From contig NW_024468286.1 in assembly GCF_002104995.1 (NCBI RefSeq), forward strand, positions 1 to 64,000: a DNA stretch of 64,000 nt, written 5' to 3'. The translations under genes and the position numbers were made by a program. Positions 40,007-49,252 of the stretch are shown piece by piece. How positions within the stretch are numbered: the first letter of the stretch is position 1; each line of letters opens with the position of its first letter. The notes beneath the pieces were generated by a model, which worked only from the letters and a program-made list of their open reading frames with translations, was not told the origin of the DNA and did not search any database. Source of the DNA: Linderina pennispora. Its lineage: Eukaryota; Kickxellomycota; Kickxellomycetes; Kickxellales; Kickxellaceae.

Positions 40007-40445
40007 ATGGAGGCTATCGGCCGCGCTGTCCAGACCAACTCTGCTTTCCGTGCCATCGTGCGCCCGCTCGCCAACACCTGGGTGAACCTGTCCGGCTACC
40101 GCCGCCTGGGTAAGTTTGTGGATTCCGAGAGCTGAATGGACGAAGACAGAAACTGAAATCGTACGCATTTCCATAATTTTAGGTCTCCGGTACGACGACC
40201 TTATTGCCGAGGAGAGCCCGATTGCCCAGGAGGCTATCAGCCGCCTGTCGCGCCAGGAGATCGATGGCCGCAACATCCGCCACAGACACGCGTTCCAGCT
40301 GAGCCTGGCGCACCAGGAGTACCCGCGTGCCAAGTGGACCAAGGCCGAGGACGACTATGCGTACCTGCGCCCGCTCATTGAGGAGGTCCGCCTCGAGTTT
40401 GCTGAGCGCGATGCGTTCAACTCGATGACCACGGTCAAGAAGTAA
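40007..40445 (+). CDS. QCR7: Cytochrome bc1 complex subunit 7 (14 kDa)
   Basis: Subunit of respiratory complex III (UQCRB/Qcr7), on the matrix side near cytochrome b. Exons 40007-40109 and 40183-40445; the 73-base GTAAGT...TTTTAG intron splits a Gly codon (G/GT), giving 121 residues, the normal length. Family blocks: NTWVNLSGYRRLGLRYDDL, IAEESPIAQEAISRL, RNIRHRHAFQLSLAHQ and KWTKAEDDYAYLRPLIEEV, then a Glu/Arg-rich tail. Unspliced reading ends at a stop soon after exon 1, supporting the intron. Confidence 0.93.
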
Positions 40446-40946
40446 GACGCCTTTTCTTTCGCCCTCTGTTTTCGTTCAACTATAAAATCCCGACTTGACT
40501 ATAGGCGAATTGGCGAGCAGTCTCTTTTGGGATGGCTTCTGTTTGGTGTCTGGTTCGAAGGGTTCTTTGTATAACACAAAAGCGCAGCTCCATCAATTGC
40601 GAACAGACCAGGCTCACACAAAGGCTGTCAAGGCTATTGCGCGCCGCCTGCATGCAACTGCCGAACAGCTTGCAAATAATTGTTTCCGTTTTATTTCTAG
40701 CTGACGCCGACGCTGCTGCCCTCTCACATAGCCAGGGTATAAAAGGCGAGCGCCTCAACACACTCTTGCCTCCCACCTACACTCCATTTTTCAGAACTCT
40801 ATTTTTCATCCTTTTTGGCATACTTCACTCCCACCTCTACTCCTTTGCTCTACCAGCTTCTCGCTTTGCACTGTGCACCGACCTTCACACACATATAGAT
40901 TCTTTTTGCATCCATACCCGCACACATAGCACCCACGGACTCGCCC
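40446..40946. other. Intergenic with TATA box
   Basis: 500 bases. TATAAAA at 40738-40744 followed by a C/T-rich leader to the F-box gene ATG at 40947. Short frames at 40495-40776 look random. Confidence 0.5.
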
Positions 40947-42404
40947 ATGGACACCTTGCAAGCGTCGCCTGGCGGGAGCACAGAAGCCATATCGCCAGCC
41001 TTGTCACCTCTGGCAGCAGTCTCGTTCACTGGCAATGCCTCCGGTGTCTGTTTGGGCGATCCCAGACAGCCAGCTAGTGCACGCGTGCCGCCTGAAGTGC
41101 TTGAGGAGATTTTCGGCCTGCTTCAGCCCCACCAAAAGGCCCTTCACTCATGCATGCTGACCTGCCATCTTTGGAAGGAGCTGGTCATCCCTCTTCTCTG
41201 GCGGCGCCCGCAATTTGCGCGACTGTCGCAGGTCATTAAATTCGCCTCCACGCTGTCTGCCACTGCCCAAGGCCGTGCCACGAGTCATTATACGCGGCTT
41301 GTCCACTCTCTCTCCTTCAGCCGACTGGCAGAGGCCGACAGGAATCACCCAAAGCTGGCTGGTTCGATTGGCACGATCATACAGCATCTGGTTGCTGTTG
41401 TGGCACCCGCAGCAGGCCCGTGTGGAACGGGCGATGGGCAGTTCTGCAGCGGTCCGCTGACAGCGCTCAAGCGGTCGAAGAGCCTCTCGCGCAATGATGA
41501 GGAATCTGCACGGCCATATTCAGCGATTGAAATGTCGACAGAGCCCAGTGCCACCAGTGTGTACCATTCGGTTGCAGCTGAGATCCCTGTAGCCAGTGAC
41601 ACAGCTGATTCTAATGATGACAGCGAATATCGGGTGGCGTATACACCGGCTGGAACAGATCCACTAGACCTGCAGGACCCGCAATGGCAACTTCCCAAGG
41701 CGGCCAGCGGATTCGGGCCATTATCAAAAAGTAGTCTACTGCTGGATGTATCGCTGCCCGCTGCTGACGACACTCATTTGAGCTACTCGGGCGCATCAAC
41801 CAGCTACCATAAACGTAGCATGCGGAACTCGATGCGCGGACCGCGGCACAGCGATGGGCTGTCTACTGACCACTACACCTCGTCATTGCGGCACCTTGAC
41901 TTGTGCTTTTGCAAAGGTGTACGCAACTACTCGCTCCAACGGCTGGCCCCCAGGCTCTCATCCCTAACTAGCCTGAACCTGGCTGGTGGTCTGCGCAGCG
42001 ATATCACTATGGCCAAGCTGTCCCAGCACTTGACTGGTCTGCGGCGGATCTCACTTGCGTGGACAGCACATCTGACCGATTTCGGTGTCGGCGAGCTCGC
42101 CCAGCACTGTCCCAGGCTTGAAGTCATTGATTTAACACACTGCACACAAATCGAGGACACATCGCTGACAGCTATCGCCTATAATCTAAAGTCGCTGAAG
42201 GCGCTGAGCGTCGCATATTGTACTGGCATCACTGATATCGGCGTCCGCGAAGTGGCAACAAAGTGCACCAAGATCAGTGTTCTGAATGTCATGAAATGCG
42301 TGCGGGTAAGCGACGTGATGCGCAAAACACTCTCTAACCAGTCTATCATTTGCGAATGCACCGTGACAGAACCATTTTCGATTGATATACAGCTCTCAAG
42401 ATAG
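40947..42404 (+). CDS. F-box / leucine-rich repeat protein
   Basis: 485 residues. An F-box (about 47-90) starts ARVPPEVLEEIFGLLQPHQK and contains CMLTCHLWKELVIPLLWRR, expected to bind Skp1 in an SCF ubiquitin ligase. A disordered Ser/Asp-rich middle (about 180-290) is followed by cysteine-containing LRRs: SLRHLDLCFCKGVRNYSL, LTSLNLAGGLRSDITM, RLEVIDLTHCTQIEDTSL and SLKALSVAYCTGITDIGV. This repeat type resembles Grr1 and Amn1. The substrate is unknown. Confidence 0.8.
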   Translation: MDTLQASPGGSTEAISPALSPLAAVSFTGNASGVCLGDPRQPASARVPPEVLEEIFGLLQPHQKALHSCMLTCHLWKELVIPLLWRRPQFARLSQVIKFASTLSATAQGRATSHYTRLVHSLSFSRLAEADRNHPKLAGSIGTIIQHLVAVVAPAAGPCGTGDGQFCSGPLTALKRSKSLSRNDEESARPYSAIEMSTEPSATSVYHSVAAEIPVASDTADSNDDSEYRVAYTPAGTDPLDLQDPQWQLPKAASGFGPLSKSSLLLDVSLPAADDTHLSYSGASTSYHKRSMRNSMRGPRHSDGLSTDHYTSSLRHLDLCFCKGVRNYSLQRLAPRLSSLTSLNLAGGLRSDITMAKLSQHLTGLRRISLAWTAHLTDFGVGELAQHCPRLEVIDLTHCTQIEDTSLTAIAYNLKSLKALSVAYCTGITDIGVREVATKCTKISVLNVMKCVRVSDVMRKTLSNQSIICECTVTEPFSIDIQLSR

Positions 42405-42510
42405 ACAACTGCATACTTATACTCAGCAATATACTACCATTTGACTTTGCTTCATGCACTTCCCAATGTTTATTTGTGAATACCAAATCTTGGTTTGTTG
42501 GGGGGGGGGG

Positions 42511-42858
42511 CTAATATGCTGCCCACGCACAAGCAATGGAGGCAGCAGCGACAGCGTAAGCAAGACCAGCAATGGCGTTTGTGTTGGTATTTGCCGCATT
42601 CTTGCTGCTCTTGGACGACTCGCTTGCCGAATGCTCATGGCTCGCAAGGGCACCCAGCTCGCTTGCGCTGCTCGCCTCGCCAGCACGCAGCCCGGCGTTA
42701 GCAGCGACATGGTACGGCCGGTTGGCTTCGTACTGCTGAGATGCGACGAGCACCTGTGGTGCATATCCGACTTCAACGAACCCAGGCTCGTTCCCGTAGA
42801 CTTCACAAGTAGCAATCACCGCTAGAGTGAGGGCAAATACAGCATGCTTGGTCGCCAT
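42511..42858 (-). CDS. Small secreted, probably GPI-anchored protein
   Basis: 115 residues. Signal peptide MATKHAVFALTLAVIATCEVYG, a short mature part, a Ser/Ala/Glu-rich stretch (ASSASELGALASHEHSASES) and a C-terminal hydrophobic tail (AIAGLAYAVAAASIACAWAAY) after an Asn/Thr segment, as in GPI-anchored surface proteins. A run of 10 G lies just downstream (about 42500-42511), partly overlapping the stop region, so the exact C-terminus depends on that homopolymer being correct. No family recognised. Confidence 0.55.
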   Translation of the reverse strand: MATKHAVFALTLAVIATCEVYGNEPGFVEVGYAPQVLVASQQYEANRPYHVAANAGLRAGEASSASELGALASHEHSASESSKSSKNAANTNTNAIAGLAYAVAAASIACAWAAY

Positions 42859-43401
42859 GTTTGTAAATAGGATATACTAAGAAGACTGGTTGCAAAGTAA
42901 TGGTCTAGAAGAGTTAAATACAAGTGCTTATGAACCTCTGAGTAGCCGAAAGATGTGCAGAGCGAAGCAAGAATGGCAAGAGTAAATAGCAGATGCAGTA
43001 CAGCTGGTCACTGAATGCACTATCCGACCCAGTGTTTCGACAAAGGAACACTGCAAAATTCGCATTTCCACTTGAATGGGGTGAACAATGCTTGCCTGAT
43101 ATGTTTGCACCGCAGGTCAGTTCAAAGCCACCTGAACTGCATGCCAATGTCCGTTTGTCGACTCCTCCTACGAGCCGGTACGGGTGGTCATATAAACAGC
43201 TCCAGCTTTTGGTGGGCAATATGAAATATTCACGCTTTGCCGCTTGAATTGAAAGATGGACTAGTAGGTTAAAAGATGACAGATATGCAGAAGCATGTAT
43301 GCGTGAGCAATTTTGCTTTGTTTGAGTCAGACGTGACGACCTAGAGTGGCCAATAAAGTAGTTAGATGTAAACCAGCCATCAAAATACATGCTTTTTTTC
43401 A
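42859..43401. other. Intergenic up to inverted-repeat arm 2
   Basis: 543 bases, no supported gene. Includes the promoter side of the 42511-42858 gene. Confidence 0.5.
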
Positions 43402-43838
43402 GACGCTTGTACAATTGTTTGTGTTTTGAGCTGAGCGAAAATCATACCATCCCAGTGACATTCCGTCTATTAGTCCATTTCAGCAGCCAGTATCTTGGCC
43501 AGTTTGGTTCGCGGAGAATGTGCTCGACCAGACACCAGCGTAGCTGAAAACGCAAGCAATAGAGAATGTACTAGCTCACGCACACAGACTGCGTGAAGGT
43601 CTTGTAGCCAATGCGCCACGACTTCGACCCACCTTCTGGAATTTAGGTCTGGGCGATCATGTACCAAGTGACACCACACCATGCCTTGGGTCGGATGTTT
43701 AGGACAATAACCAGCAAAAGAACTAGCTGTGCATGTGTTCACCGCTCAAGATGTCGCTTGTGCAATTGTGGATGCCTTCGGCAAGCAACATCTGTTGCTC
43801 GCTTTCCTAGCGACTTTGGCGGTACTGTCATACACGAG

Positions 43839-43845
43839 TATAAAT
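43839..43845 (+). promoter_or_regulatory. TATA box of peptide precursor, arm 2
   Basis: TATAAAT about 165 bases before the ATG at 44009; mirror of 24174-24180. Confidence 0.5.
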
Positions 43846-44008
43846 GAGCATGGTCTGTCCGCAGATTTCAAGCAGAACACATCACTGCCAGTCCTGACAC
43901 TAGCGAAACCATCCTCCCCAGATACCACTGTTTCCCTCTGCCTCCTACCCTCCAAACCCCCTATTACCCTCCTGACCATCAGCGCCCCAAGCAACCCACT
44001 CATCAACC

Positions 44009-44320
44009 ATGAAGCTCTTTGCGCCTGCTTTTCTCCTTTCTGCTGTCGCCATGGCAGTACCCGCCCCTCAGTCTGATAGTGTGGCTGCTATTGAGCGTCG
44101 GCAGATCGAAAATGCTGGGTTGGAATGGCTGACGCGCCAGGTCGAGAACGCCAGCGAGCAATGGCTCAAGCGCCAGATCGAGAATGGCAGCTGGGAATGG
44201 CTCAAGCACGGCAATGCCCCGGTTGCCTATGGCAGGCGCCAGGCTGAGAGCGTCAGCGAGCATCGGCTGAAGCGCCAGATCGAGAACGCCGGCTGGGGAT
44301 GGCTCAAGCGACAGCTGTAA
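44009..44320 (+). CDS. Kex2-type repeat peptide precursor (QIEN family), copy 2
   Basis: Protein identical to the gene at 23699-24010: signal peptide, IERR pro-end, five related 12-residue units (QIENAGLEWLTR to QIENAGWGWLKR) and a two-residue tail. It converges with arrestin copy 2. The promoter region to about 43402 lies within the repeat arm, so both copies share their nearest 600 bases of control DNA and are probably expressed alike. See the first copy for the processing sites that have lost a dibasic pair. Confidence 0.78.
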   Translation: MKLFAPAFLLSAVAMAVPAPQSDSVAAIERRQIENAGLEWLTRQVENASEQWLKRQIENGSWEWLKHGNAPVAYGRRQAESVSEHRLKRQIENAGWGWLKRQL

Positions 44321-44441
44321 GCAGCCAACTACCTTGACAGTCACTACCTGACACCCTGCCTCACTCTTCGGTAATACACCCTTCGGATACCAGTCTTTAT
44401 GATGTTTTGTTATAAATACAGCCCAACCCACGCTCTAGTTT

Positions 44442-45728
44442 TCATAGTTCAGCACACAGGTCCTCGATCTCGGCATTGGGGGGCATCCGGCTGATTCTAA
44501 CCGCAGCCGCCGTGTGGCACTGCAGCACAGACACGTCCTCTTTGCCGCACGACGGGCACACAGGCAGCGAGTATGGGGGCAGGTCACGAGCCACTGCAAC
44601 GGCGCTGTCAGCACCAGCAGACTGGGCGCCGTAGTCAGACAGAGCACCTGGTAAAATGACAGACTGGGCGCCGTAGTCAGACAGAGCGCCTGGTAAAATG
44701 ACAGACTGGGATGTCTGGATCAGCCGGTCAGAGCCCGAGCTCTCGTACAGGGGCAGGTCAATGGTGCCGTTGGCGCCGGCATTTGGCAGCACCGAGACAT
44801 AGGCGGGGATGGTCATCTCGACAATAGCGCCTTCGGGTGCCTTGACCAGCGCTGTCAGCACCACCTGATGCCGCACGGTGACGCTGTCGGACTGGAGCTC
44901 GAACTGCACATCTTCGTAGGCAGCCGGCATATTTAGCGCCACCCGGTGCTCTTCCCGGCTGTCGGCTGCGGAGCCCTGTCTGCCAAAGGCAATGCGCTTG
45001 CGTGCAATCACCTGCGTCTCTCTGTGGACCGGCACATGGCCGGCATCGCGGAACACCGTCTGCACCTCCTTGAGCACTAGATCGAGTGCCATTAGACGCA
45101 ACCCCTTGATGCCAGGCTCGACAATGCATGTGAACTGGGCCAGCGCGCTGTCTGCCACGATGTGAGAGTCGCGGGCCAGCGTTACCTTGACCTTGTCCTC
45201 CCATTCAGCGCTGGTGCTCAGAGCATCGGCGCTTGCGTCTGCCCACTCGCTGCCTTCGCCGGGGTTCCGCACCACCACTACCGGTGTCTGTGCACTGCAG
45301 TTTGACCGCAGACCTGTCAGCGTTAGCTTGGCACGCACAGTGTACGAAATGCTGCCAAACAGGAGGTTGGCCGTCGGCGGCAGGTCGCCTGGCAGCACCA
45401 GCTCGAATCTCAGCTCGTGCATGCCAGCGCTAAATGTAGCTGTGGATTTGTCGGCACCCGGTATTACCAGCTGCTGCGAGATGTCTGCCAGACGCCTGTT
45501 TGCAGTCACTGGTGATTGCCGGCCCCGGGCACTGGCGCTGGCAGGGCGTGGTGTGAAGCTGATGGCCTGCTCGCCAGTGAACGAGACGTCCAGCGAGCGC
45601 ACCTTGGTTGTGGTGCGGAACCTGGCAACAACCTTGCCAGTCAGGATGTGGCCGGCAGCCTGTGTGCGCTCGCCGAACAGGCTGACTGTGTCTGTGTCCA
45701 AGACAATAGAGATGGATGTCGGTTTCAT
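44442..45728 (-). CDS. Arrestin-related trafficking adaptor, copy 2
   Basis: 428 residues, identical in sequence to the protein at 22291-23577, including the duplicated QSVILPGALSDYGA segment and the LPLY/LPPY motifs. Stands downstream of the intact OPT gene in the same orientation (759 bases between OPT stop and arrestin start), with the peptide precursor converging on its 3' end. Confidence 0.8.
   Translation of the reverse strand: MKPTSISIVLDTDTVSLFGERTQAAGHILTGKVVARFRTTTKVRSLDVSFTGEQAISFTPRPASASARGRQSPVTANRRLADISQQLVIPGADKSTATFSAGMHELRFELVLPGDLPPTANLLFGSISYTVRAKLTLTGLRSNCSAQTPVVVVRNPGEGSEWADASADALSTSAEWEDKVKVTLARDSHIVADSALAQFTCIVEPGIKGLRLMALDLVLKEVQTVFRDAGHVPVHRETQVIARKRIAFGRQGSAADSREEHRVALNMPAAYEDVQFELQSDSVTVRHQVVLTALVKAPEGAIVEMTIPAYVSVLPNAGANGTIDLPLYESSGSDRLIQTSQSVILPGALSDYGAQSVILPGALSDYGAQSAGADSAVAVARDLPPYSLPVCPSCGKEDVSVLQCHTAAAVRISRMPPNAEIEDLCAEL
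44625..44708 (-). repeat. 42-bp tandem duplication within arrestin (copy 2)
   Basis: Mirror of 23311-23394. Its presence in both arms shows that it pre-dates the arm duplication or was copied with it. Confidence 0.85.
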
Positions 45729-46486
45729 GGCTTGTATGTGAGGAATTTCCCACAGACTGTGAATGTTGCGAATGCAATGAGAGCAAAGTAGCGGGAGGGA
45801 AAGGGATGGTGGCCAAGGAGAGCAGAGGAGGGAATGCGATATTTTCGCTCTCATCTCTCCGAGAGATCGACCCCTGCCTTTAAAGCGTGCCGGCGAGTGG
45901 CATTGCCTTTCTTGGGCAGGTGTGAGGGGTATGCATGCGGCTGGGATTTGGTTGAGGCAAATCGCTCCTTTCCTCAACCAAAAGTACGCTCCGGCGCTAT
46001 CATCGCTGGCACGGCGGGGGCCATCCGGCCATCCTGGCTGGCACACACAGCATTGCTGGGACAACCTGCCTTCATGCCCACTCCCATGGCCACCTGATCC
46101 AGGAGCGGCATATGCAGGCGGACGCTTTGTCTGCCATGCAGCCGACCAGCTGGGATGCTTCCGCCTAGAACATATGCGGATCGCACTGCCCTTGAGCCCC
46201 TGAACCCTTGTCCATTTCACACAGCGGCTGTGCTCTGTGGGAGAGATGGCCAGCACACAGCCCTCCGCACGCCAACGCCAACGCCAGCGTCAATGCCATA
46301 CCCCACAGACTGACCCAGCCTGTGAGCGACTGGCCAATATATATTGCACATGCTGCTCATAGCTTGCCATTGCTGCGACCCACGCTGCCTGCACGGGGTT
46401 AGGCTTGGGCTAGCGGGCAATGCAACCTCAGATTCTGACTGGACACTGTGTGAGCATATTCTTCGAATGAGTGGACTGAAATAACA

Positions 46487-48742
46487 CTAAGCGATGGGCT
46501 CTGGAAGAGGCTTGAATCCAGTGTTCGCCAGCGGGCAGTGCGTGCCAGACTCGGGGTTGCCCCACCAGGTCGGAACCACCACGTTCTGGAACGCAAAGAA
46601 GATAACGATACCCGAGATCGCGAGACCGCAGTCAAGGCCGGCCGACAGCGAGAACGCATAGCGCTGCCACCACTGGTTGCGGTACTTGTGGATGAAGTAG
46701 TTGAAGATAGTGCAGGCAATGAACCAGTTGACGTAGATGTGCGACGGCGCCGGCGGCATGTAACCCGAGGCCGAGAACAGCAGCGGGATGTGGACGTGCT
46801 TCCACAGGCTGTTCGGGTAGCGCTTCTGCAGGTACCAGAACGGCACAGGCAGGAACACGCCGACAATGAACAGGTAGAGGCCGACGTGGTAGGGGCTGTC
46901 GCTGCCGAACATGCGGCCCGGGCCAACCAGACCCCAGATGACCGACGCCGAGTAGAAGGTGTTGGCCTGGATACAGGTCCACGGGCGGCCCTCGGGTGTG
47001 CACATGTCCTTGACCGTGTTCATGAGCCAGTACGCGACACCCAGCTGCACAAAGGCGCAGATGATGGTGCCCACCAGCTGGGCAATGAACAGCGTGCGAG
47101 GCGGGATCTTCATGTAGTGGCCGAGCTTCTGGTCCGAGACGAGCAGCAGCGCCTGGGCCATGGTGATGTAGCCGTACACCTTGAAGGTGACGTTGGCGAT
47201 GGGGTCGCCAACCCGGCCGTAGCCGATGATGAACTCGGTGATGATGTTGAGGCCCGGCTGCTGGTTGCTGAGCGCCTGGATGATGCCAATCGGGATGGTG
47301 AAGATGAAGGGCAGCACGACACTGAGAATGACCCAGTACCAGTTCATGAGGTTCCACACCTCACACACAATGATCGACATGGCGAAGGTGATGGCAAAGG
47401 TGACCAGGTACCACCACTGCGGGACCTCGGGGTAGCGGCGCATCAGCTTGGCGTGGATGTCGTCGTCCATCGAGCGCGACTGGCGCACGCGCTGCACAAT
47501 ATCCTTGCCGTGGTGCAGAGCAATGTATGACAGCACAGTCATCAGGCCGGCGAAGCCAATGCCGTAGGTCAGACCAAAGTGGAACGACATGCGCAGGTGG
47601 CCGTACTCCTCGTACTTGACAGGGTCCAAGTTCTGGTCAGGTGTCATGACCTTGCTGATGTTGTACCGGCCGCCGTCCGGCAGGTACAGCGACGCGGTGT
47701 AGATCGGGTAGATGCCGTGGCCCCAGGTGTTGGTGTAGTAGCCAATCGGGGTGATGATCCACATGATGATGACAAAGCCGGCAAACACGTTGGCAGCCAT
47801 GACCCACGGGATGGCAATGGGCGAGCCCGTGAAACCCGACGAGATGTAGCTCCAGTCCAGCGTGAGGTTGAGGATGCCCAGACCGTGGGGCGCGTCACCA
47901 ATCTGCTGCGCAATGACGTTGTTGGGGGCAGCAAAGCACAGAATTGCAATCATCGACAGCGTCGGGAAGATGGTGGCGGGGACCCAGTACCACGCAAAGC
48001 TGGCAGCGAAGCAGACCCAGAACATGCGTGTGCGCGACCAGCCGTTCCAGACCGAGTGCTCGTGGAAGGTACGGAACAGGGTCACCGACACCAGCGTGGC
48101 CGGCCAGATCATAGCGGAGGGGTAGACCAGGAACTCGCGCGACAGACCGGCAAACGAGTAGCCCATGACCTGCGACGACAGCAGGAACAGCACACTGGGA
48201 CCGAAGCCCATGTCGGACTTGTACCACATCTTCTTGATGGTCACGACATCGATGGCGTAGGCAACGCCCACCGACGTGCCGGCAAAGATGGAGATGAGCA
48301 CATGCTCCTTGATGTTGAACTTGCCCGGGTTCATGGTCCACTCGAAGCCGAATGTGCGGAACTTGCGCGTCGGTAGCACCTTGGACATGGCAAAGCCCAG
48401 CGGGAACGACAGCAGCTGCACGACATAGCCACCCAGAGTGATGGGGTTTTCGCGGAAGAAGAAGAACTGGTTGACAAAGGCCAATACGACTGTGAATACC
48501 ACTCCCAAGAAAAGCGAGCGGAATGTAAGGCATGGGAGATCTGGATCATCTGTATTTGACACAGCTACCGCAACCATCTCGTATGGTGACTGCTCTGTAA
48601 TCTCACCCTCATCCATAAATGATGGCTTTTCAATCCCTGTGGCATCTTCTTTCATGTACATAGTTGCTGCGTCGCTGTCGTCTGGTTTTGTGTGTATGTG
48701 AGTGATGTAGACATTCTCCGAGGGAAGTATTATCACAGTCAT
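46487..48742 (-). CDS. OPT oligopeptide transporter, copy 2 (intact)
   Basis: Intact member of the OPT family (proton-coupled uptake of small peptides, plasma membrane). About 751 residues from the ATG at 48740-48742; another in-frame ATG at 48659-48661 would give 724, and both have A at -3. Features: SPYEMVAVAVSN, DDPDLPCLTFRS, NQFFFFRENPITLG (OPT signature region), MNPGKFNIKEHVLISIFAG, about 12-14 hydrophobic spans, and a late NWFIACTIFNYFIHKYRNQW block near the C-terminus. The first about 75 codons differ from copy 1 (about 68% DNA identity in the last 100 bases). From 48480 onward the DNA is nearly identical, so the recombination edge lies inside the gene. The frame remains open far upstream of 48742, but that part has no OPT similarity. 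Confidence 0.85.
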   Translation of the reverse strand: MTVIILPSENVYITHIHTKPDDSDAATMYMKEDATGIEKPSFMDEGEITEQSPYEMVAVAVSNTDDPDLPCLTFRSLFLGVVFTVVLAFVNQFFFFRENPITLGGYVVQLLSFPLGFAMSKVLPTRKFRTFGFEWTMNPGKFNIKEHVLISIFAGTSVGVAYAIDVVTIKKMWYKSDMGFGPSVLFLLSSQVMGYSFAGLSREFLVYPSAMIWPATLVSVTLFRTFHEHSVWNGWSRTRMFWVCFAASFAWYWVPATIFPTLSMIAILCFAAPNNVIAQQIGDAPHGLGILNLTLDWSYISSGFTGSPIAIPWVMAANVFAGFVIIMWIITPIGYYTNTWGHGIYPIYTASLYLPDGGRYNISKVMTPDQNLDPVKYEEYGHLRMSFHFGLTYGIGFAGLMTVLSYIALHHGKDIVQRVRQSRSMDDDIHAKLMRRYPEVPQWWYLVTFAITFAMSIIVCEVWNLMNWYWVILSVVLPFIFTIPIGIIQALSNQQPGLNIITEFIIGYGRVGDPIANVTFKVYGYITMAQALLLVSDQKLGHYMKIPPRTLFIAQLVGTIICAFVQLGVAYWLMNTVKDMCTPEGRPWTCIQANTFYSASVIWGLVGPGRMFGSDSPYHVGLYLFIVGVFLPVPFWYLQKRYPNSLWKHVHIPLLFSASGYMPPAPSHIYVNWFIACTIFNYFIHKYRNQWWQRYAFSLSAGLDCGLAISGIVIFFAFQNVVVPTWWGNPESGTHCPLANTGFKPLPEPIA

Positions 48743-49252
48743 TGTTGGTATTAGTAGTATGTAGAAAAATGCTGGGAATGAGCTGAAAACGGTCTCATTT
48801 GGTTTCCAGCTGCGTTGCCAGGTGCTGTCGGTTTTATGGCAGGACACCTTTTGCCAATCAATAGACATGCTGAGTTCTGCAAAGGAGTGTGGCAGACTTT
48901 CGAGTACGGCTATTTGCCTAAAGCTAAAGCACGAATGTTCCGGAACAGACGAGCATTCCTTAATGGCCATACTGCAAACAGCAAGCTCGAGACGTTGCCA
49001 GCCACAACGGATGAGGCAAGAAGAATGGGCCAGCACGGTAAACTAGCGACGTTGCCGACTACATAATAGGTTCGTATTTTGGCAAAGCTGCAGGCCAAGT
49101 ACAGGAACCGAGTTGAACAAGCTGGTGCGAGCCGAGCCGCCCGGTTATTGCAAATGGTTGTTCATTTAGTCTCTGCTGACCTACGATATCTCGCGGCCAT
49201 TCCTTGTTTCGCTTGTACATTCTGAATTCAACCACAACCCTTCTATCGGATA
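48743..49252. other. Divergent intergenic region (OPT copy 2 / FMT1)
   Basis: 510 bases between head-to-head genes. An open minus-strand frame crosses it, contiguous with OPT, but has low-quality composition and is treated as leader. Confidence 0.45.

Larger units (their letters stand above)
43402..48480 (-). repeat. Large inverted repeat, arm 2 (5.08 kb)
   Basis: Reverse complement of 19540-24617, carrying the peptide precursor, arrestin and most of the OPT gene. One base longer than arm 1 because of the CCCC at about 47430-47433, which keeps the OPT frame open. Sequence beyond 43402 and 48480 is unrelated or only distantly related to arm 1. Confidence 0.9.
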
